From: W0P33-017 sp963640395
Lineage (GTDB): Bacteria > Bacillota > Clostridia > Lachnospirales > Lachnospiraceae
Direction of reading: 5' to 3'
Assembly (NCBI GenBank): GCA_963640395.1
Contig: CAVHZH010000045.1
Coordinates: 1-18,438, forward strand
DNA: 18,438 nt
The translations under genes and the position numbers were made by a program. A model generated the notes under the pieces. That model was not told where the DNA came from and searched no databases. It saw nothing but the letters and a program-made list of their open reading frames with translations. Every line of letters starts with the position of its first letter. Positions within the stretch are counted from its first letter, which is position 1. Positions 14,990-18,438 of this stretch are shown piece after piece.

Positions 14990-15016
14990 TATTCTAAACC
15001 GAAGCCTAGAATAGTT
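14987..15016 (-). terminator. terminator of tRNA-Thr
   Basis: On the minus strand AACTATTCTA (15016-15007) pairs perfectly with TAGAATAGTT (14996-14987) around a 10-base loop containing GGCTTCGG, followed by TTTAATT. It begins 6 bases after the tRNA 3' end. Confidence 0.85.
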
Positions 15017-15022
15017 ATCGAA

Positions 15023-15095
<73 letters not shown>

Positions 15096-15129
15096 CTGTG
15101 AACTGTGTCTGAAACACATCACCTTTAGC

Positions 15130-15158
15130 ATTATAACGATACTTTTGTATTTTTGCAA
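15130..15158 (-). promoter_or_regulatory. tRNA-Thr promoter
   Basis: On the minus strand TTGCAA (15158-15153) and a perfect TATAAT (15135-15130) are separated by 17 bases. Transcription would begin near 15123, about 28 bases before the mature tRNA. Confidence 0.75.
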
Positions 15159-15176
15159 CAGTTTTTTGCAAAAATA

Positions 15177-15205
15177 TTGTGTTTATTAAAAAAAATTGAT
15201 ATAAT
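15177..15205 (+). promoter_or_regulatory. promoter of the small membrane protein gene
   Basis: TTGTGT (15177-15182) and a perfect TATAAT (15200-15205) have a 17-base spacer. A second possible start is the extended -10 TGATATAAT at 15277-15285, which lacks a good -35. The first would give a leader of about 140 bases. Confidence 0.65.
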
Positions 15206-15217
15206 GAGCGCAAGTGA

Positions 15218-15280
15218 GTCAACATGCTTGCATGATTGACGAGTGGCGAATGCTGATCATGTGCTGGTTTTGCACATGAT
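15218..15280 (+). other. two leader hairpins upstream of the membrane protein gene
   Basis: GTCAA-CATGC pairs with GCATG-A-TTGAC (15218-15240), and ATCATGTGC pairs with GCACATGAT (15256-15280) around a TGGTTTT loop. A third short stem, CAAAGC/GCTTTG, lies near 15323-15338 just before the ribosome site. No known riboswitch is recognised. Confidence 0.5.
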
Positions 15281-15352
15281 ATAATCATTGCGAATCTATG
15301 GAAAGGATCAGGGCTGCAGGAGGCAAAGCTGCGGCTTTGAAAGGATTGGAAT

Positions 15353-15811
15353 ATGAGTGAACAGAAAAAGCGTGAACAAGGTGAACATGGAGAACATGGA
15401 ATAGAAGAAGTACAGGAGTTTGTCGTTTCGTCTGCCAAGCAGCGCTCTGAGCGCAAAAAGGCTGAGAAAGCGAGCGTTTCGGTGATCGCAGCGTGGAATC
15501 CCAAAAAGAAAAGTATCGCATTGCTTGCATTATTTGCCGTACTTGCACTCGGATATGTCCTGCTCGGTGTATTTGTCTGCAAGGCTGTGCCGGTTGCCGT
15601 ATGTGTGACACTGGTGGTTCAGGTGGCGGTCGGTGTACTCCTAGACCAGAACCCGGTCTGGCTGCATGCCTGTGTGGTAGCCGCTGATGTGATCGTTGGT
15701 TTCTGTGTGTCGCAGGTGTTATTGATGGTGCTTGTAGCCGTGATCTATGTGGCAGCGATCGTAGTGCTGGAGCTGTTGCAGCGCTTGGGAATGGTTGCAA
15801 GGGCGCAGTAG
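15353..15811 (+). CDS. small integral membrane protein, unknown function
   Basis: I do not recognise this 152-residue protein. Residues 1-53 are hydrophilic and rich in Lys, Glu and Gln, with EHGEHG repeated, and are probably cytosolic. The rest is almost all hydrophobic, with probable membrane segments at about 54-76, 78-97, 103-120 and 121-142. The last two are separated only by a very short turn. Ribosome-site-like AAAGGA lies 9 bases before the ATG. It is preceded by a long structured leader with its own promoter and followed by a terminator, so it is a single-gene unit. It lacks transporter signatures. Confidence 0.75.
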   Translation: MSEQKKREQGEHGEHGIEEVQEFVVSSAKQRSERKKAEKASVSVIAAWNPKKKSIALLALFAVLALGYVLLGVFVCKAVPVAVCVTLVVQVAVGVLLDQNPVWLHACVVAADVIVGFCVSQVLLMVLVAVIYVAAIVVLELLQRLGMVARAQ

Positions 15812-15835
15812 TAAATGTAAAAATGTGAAGGATGT

Positions 15836-15868
15836 AAAAATGCAGATGCGGAGGTGTCTGCATTTTTT
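15836..15868 (+). terminator. terminator after the membrane protein gene
   Basis: AAAAATGCAGA (15836-15846) and TCTGCATTTTT (15857-15867) form an 11-bp stem with a T-run at its 3' side. The stem is A/T symmetric, so it may work in both directions. Confidence 0.85.
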
Positions 15869-15912
15869 ATGTGATAGGAAATTCCTATCACATGAAAAGC
15901 CCTCCGGGCAGG
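15869..15912. repeat. AGGAAA-core palindromic repeat with GC-rich tail
   Basis: ATGTGATAGGAA-A-TTCCTATCACAT (15869-15893) is a perfect 12-bp inverted repeat around one base. It is followed by AAAAGCCCTCCGGGCAGG (15895-15912), identical to the minus strand of the composite repeat near 14673-14690. The adjoining CAGCCTCC also occurs in the reverse complement of the window-start copy. Confidence 0.7.
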
Positions 15913-15972
15913 CAGCCTCCAATGTGATAAATGATTTCGAGATAACAAAGGCTTGTCTATCGTATAGCTTTT

Positions 15973-15999
15973 CCCCTGTGCCGGGCACAGGGGATTTTT
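15973..15999 (+). terminator. rightward terminator-like hairpin between convergent units
   Basis: CCCCTGTG and CACAGGGG (15973-15993) form a strong GC stem around CCGGG, followed by ATTTTT on the plus strand. On the minus strand it is followed by AAAAG, so it is not a good terminator for the leftward ABC genes. The 60 bases before it (15913-15972) show no gene. Confidence 0.6.
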
Positions 16000-16024
16000 C
16001 TATGTGATTTGCGCCTTGTGGCGG

Positions 16025-16822
16025 TTACTCACAGGAAAAACGGTGCTCCAGCCGCCCGAGAAGAAAATAGAGCAGCATCGCGATCACGCACAGGATCAGG
16101 ATTGAGAGGATGATCCAGTCGAGCTTGAATACCTGACTGCCGTAGATGATCATGTAGCCGAGTCCCTGCTTTGAGCCGATAAATTCTCCGATGATGACAC
16201 CGACCAGACACAGCCCGATGTTGACCTTCATAATGGAAAACAGGCTGGGGATGTTTGCGGGCAGCACGACCTTGAACAGCACATGTGCGGTATTTCCGTG
16301 GAGCGTGCGGATCAGTTTGATCTTATCCGGTGATGTTTCCATGAATCCGGTGTAGAGGTTTAAGATCGAGCCGAAGACCGCGACAGACATACCGGCGAGG
16401 ATGATCGTCTTATAATTTGCACCGAGCCATACGATCAATAGCGGCGCCAGCGCCGATTTTGGCAGGCTGTTGAGCACGACCAGATACGGTTCCATGATTT
16501 TTGCGAGCGGTCTGTTCAGCCATAACAGCACGGTGCTGACGAGTGTTATCAGTATGACCAGTGCAAAGCTGACCAGTGTTTCTAACAGCGTGATGCCGAT
16601 ATGTCCGGTGAGGTCGCCGTTTGCGAGCAGTGAACGAAAGCAGATGTACAGCTTTGACGGACTGCTGAAAATAAACGGATCGATCCAGCCGGCGGAGGCG
16701 CTGATCTCCCAGAGGCTCAAAAAGGAAAAAAGGATCGCAAGCTGCACGGTGCGGATCATAATTTTTGTATGATTCTGCCGGCGGATATAGAGCTGCTGCG
16801 CAGAGAGTTTTTTATGGTACAA
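16025..16822 (-). CDS. ABC transporter permease (SsuC/TauC/ThiX-like)
   Basis: This 265-residue inner-membrane permease of the nitrate/sulfonate/taurine/thiamine-precursor type has about six membrane segments, beginning MIRTVQLAILFSFLSLWEI. The EAA-type cytoplasmic loop lies in RTLHGNTAHVLFKVVLPANIPSLFSIMKVNIGLCLVGVIIGEF, followed by GSKQGLGYMI. It starts with TTG (16822) about 10 bases after GGAAGGAG and overlaps the ATPase gene by 11 bases, so the two are coupled. The substrate cannot be read from the sequence. No binding-protein gene follows it. Confidence 0.88.
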   Translation of the reverse strand: MYHKKLSAQQLYIRRQNHTKIMIRTVQLAILFSFLSLWEISASAGWIDPFIFSSPSKLYICFRSLLANGDLTGHIGITLLETLVSFALVILITLVSTVLLWLNRPLAKIMEPYLVVLNSLPKSALAPLLIVWLGANYKTIILAGMSVAVFGSILNLYTGFMETSPDKIKLIRTLHGNTAHVLFKVVLPANIPSLFSIMKVNIGLCLVGVIIGEFIGSKQGLGYMIIYGSQVFKLDWIILSILILCVIAMLLYFLLGRLEHRFSCE

Positions 16823-17570
16823 GCTGATTCATCTCCTTCCAAAGTTCGCTGAAATATTGTTTAAAAGCATCAGTTTCGCGGCGCTCGATCGAGCTGAGTG
16901 CCGGATCGAATGCAAGATGGATGGTGCGGATGACGGTGCCGGGACGCGCGGATAAGATCAGTATCCGGTCGCCCATGCTGATTGCCTCGGACAGATCATG
17001 TGTCACGAGGATCGCGGATTTTTTTTCGCTGCGGATGATGCTGCCGATATCGTCCGCCACATGGAGTCTGGTCTGGTAGTCCAGCGCGGAAAACGGTTCA
17101 TCGAGCAGCAACAGTTGTGGTCTGGTGACAAGCGTGCGGATCAGGGCAGCGCGCTGGCGCATGCCTCCGGAAAGCTCGCTTGGGCGCTTTTTCCGGAATT
17201 CGTACAGACCGTATTTTTTTAACAGCTCGGTGGCGTAAGCGCGCGTTTCCGGCGTGAGCCGGTGCTGGATCTCGAGTCCGAGCAGGATATTTTTTTCGAT
17301 TGTGCGCCAGCCGAACAGGTGATCCTTTTGCAGCATGTAGCCGACGGCATCCGGATCGCCGATGACAGACCCGCATTCCGGCTGCAATAGTCCGAAAATG
17401 AGATCGAGCAGCGTGGATTTTCCACAACCGCTCGGACCGACAATGACGAGAAAATCTTCCTCGCCTACCGTGAAATTGATATTTTCGAGGGCAGTGACTT
17501 CGCCGTCCATCGAATGGTAGGCGTAGCCAATTCTGTGGAATTCTAATATATTTTGCATCGTGTAATTCAT
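16812..17570 (-). CDS. ABC transporter ATP-binding protein (SsuB/TauB/ThiZ-like)
   Basis: This 252-residue ATPase partners the overlapping permease. Walker A GPSGCGKST lies at 45-53, the Q-loop is at Q81 (YMLQKDHLFGWRTIEKNI), the signature LSGGMRQRAALIRTL at 133-147, Walker B LLLLDEPFSALD with E158, and the switch histidine is H191 (LVTHDLSEA). The whole NBD is complete and probably active. The start is uncertain: GGAG is only one base before the ATG at 17570, and the next in-frame ATG is 17558. Family members import nitrate, aliphatic sulfonates, taurine or thiamine precursors. Confidence 0.9.
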   Translation of the reverse strand: MNYTMQNILEFHRIGYAYHSMDGEVTALENINFTVGEEDFLVIVGPSGCGKSTLLDLIFGLLQPECGSVIGDPDAVGYMLQKDHLFGWRTIEKNILLGLEIQHRLTPETRAYATELLKKYGLYEFRKKRPSELSGGMRQRAALIRTLVTRPQLLLLDEPFSALDYQTRLHVADDIGSIIRSEKKSAILVTHDLSEAISMGDRILILSARPGTVIRTIHLAFDPALSSIERRETDAFKQYFSELWKEMNQLVP

Positions 17571-17644
17571 GCTCCGTGTTTTTTCTATTTATTTATAGTT
17601 CTATTTTATGTCAGAAAAAGAATCGGGTTCCTTTGAACGGTCTA

Positions 17645-17673
17645 TTGAAATTCCCCACAAAATCAGATAAAAT
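17645..17673 (+). promoter_or_regulatory. queH promoter
   Basis: TTGAAA (17645-17650) and TAAAAT (17668-17673) have a 17-base spacer and lie 50 bases before the start codon. No clear promoter for the divergent ABC genes was found in the same gap. Confidence 0.65.
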
Positions 17674-17722
17674 ATAGCAGAATACAGTCTAAACGCATGG
17701 GCGCGTAACAAGGAGCAGAGCG

Positions 17723-18358
17723 GTGAACAGGATCAATTATCAGCAGGTGTTGGAGCAGACATTGGAGCAGGTACAGGCGCAGACCGCGCATGACGGTACG
17801 GTACCGACGCTGTTACTGCATAGCTGCTGTGCGCCGTGCAGCAGTTATGTGCTGGAATATCTGTCGCAGTATTTTCAGATTACAGTTTTTTATTATAACC
17901 CGAATATCTATCCGGAGGAGGAGTACCGGATGCGGGCGCGTGAGCAGCAGGAGTTTATCCGCAGATTCCCCGCAAAATATCCGATCAGCTTTATCGAGGG
18001 CGCATATGATACGGCACGTTTTTATGAGCTGGCGAAGGGCATGGAACAGGTGCCGGAGGGTGGCGAACGGTGCTTCCGCTGCTATGGGCTGCGGCTGAGG
18101 GAGGCTGGCGAGCTTGCGCAGGAAAAGGGCTTCGACTATTTTACGACGACGCTCAGCATCAGCCCGCTCAAAAATGCTGAAAAGCTCAACGAGATCGGGC
18201 AGCGTATCGGGGCGGAGTTTGGAGTTGCATACCTGTGTTCGGATTTTAAAAAGAAAAATGGATACAAGCGCTCCACCGAGTTGTCAAAGGAGTATGGCAT
18301 GTACCGGCAGGACTATTGCGGCTGCGTGTATTCGTACCGGGAGCGGCATGGAATGTGA
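17723..18358 (+). CDS. queH: epoxyqueuosine reductase QueH
   Basis: This 211-residue protein belongs to the former DUF208 family. QueH catalyses the last step of queuosine synthesis, reducing epoxyqueuosine in tRNA, and replaces the unrelated QueG. Conserved cysteines expected to bind the iron-sulfur cluster and metal are present: C35-C36-x2-C39 (HSCCAPC), C117 and C120 (ERCFRCYG), and C199 and C201 (DYCGCVYS). FYYNPNIYPEEEY and FTTTLSISPLKN are further family marks. It starts with GTG, 7 bases after AGGAG (17711-17715). No other queuosine genes lie in the window. Confidence 0.93.
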   Translation: MNRINYQQVLEQTLEQVQAQTAHDGTVPTLLLHSCCAPCSSYVLEYLSQYFQITVFYYNPNIYPEEEYRMRAREQQEFIRRFPAKYPISFIEGAYDTARFYELAKGMEQVPEGGERCFRCYGLRLREAGELAQEKGFDYFTTTLSISPLKNAEKLNEIGQRIGAEFGVAYLCSDFKKKNGYKRSTELSKEYGMYRQDYCGCVYSYRERHGM

Positions 18359-18438
18359 GCACTTTGATACATGGTCGCAGCTTCCGCAAGCATGTCTGTT
18401 TTGCTTTCGTTGCACGAACCATTCCGATGAGCCTCCGC

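Noticed and set aside
14585..15016. CRISPR array or integration site next to the tRNA gene
   Set aside because: Repeats are unlike in length and spacing, there are no cas or integrase genes, and no duplicate of the tRNA 3' end was seen.
15298..15360. 20-codon open frame overlapping the start of the membrane protein gene by 8 bases
   Set aside because: No ribosome-binding site precedes its ATG; it could be a leader peptide but nothing beyond its position supports it.
18359..18438. Gene or repeat at the right edge
   Set aside because: Only 80 bases remain; no coding frame, clear inverted repeat or terminator could be supported before the sequence ends.

Overview
This window looks like chromosomal DNA of a spore-forming member of the Clostridia, most likely a Lachnospiraceae species. 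The evidence is the gene order (Asp23 protein, nusB, xseA, xseB, ispA, dxs, tlyA, nadK, argR, recN, spoIVB, spo0A), the presence of spo0A and spoIVB, a DUF5688 protein and a QueH-type queuosine enzyme. The genus cannot be fixed by reading alone.

Layout: Positions 1-178 hold a palindromic repeat and a good sigma-A promoter. Positions 212-9629 are a long rightward run of housekeeping genes: Asp23/Gls24 protein, nusB, xseA-xseB, ispA, dxs, a 256-base structured spacer, tlyA, nadK, argR and recN. It closes with a strong terminator at 9666-9695. Several neighbours overlap by a few bases (xseA/xseB, xseB/ispA, tlyA/nadK), as expected for one co-translated operon. spoIVB and spo0A follow as separately controlled sporulation genes, then glgA (glycogen synthase) behind a leader that can fold into a 93-base hairpin. 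glgA runs head-on into a leftward DUF5688 gene, and the two overlap by 61 bp.

Positions 14523-15022 carry no gene. They are packed with palindromes, parts of a dispersed repeat family with an AGGAAA/TTTCCT core, and three leftward terminators. A leftward tRNA-Thr(CGU) and a rightward small membrane protein diverge from about 15100-15200, each with a near-consensus promoter. A leftward two-gene ABC importer (permease and ATPase, no binding protein in view) and a rightward queH finish the window.

Functional links: ispA and dxs serve isoprenoid synthesis, xseA and xseB form exonuclease VII, nusB and tlyA act on rRNA transcription and modification, recN and argR are in the classical firmicute argR-recN-spoIVB-spo0A order, and spoIVB and spo0A control sporulation. 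No mobile-element genes, CRISPR arrays or defence genes were seen. The least explained material is non-coding: the branched structure between dxs and tlyA, the AGGAAA-core palindrome family, and the glgA leader hairpin.
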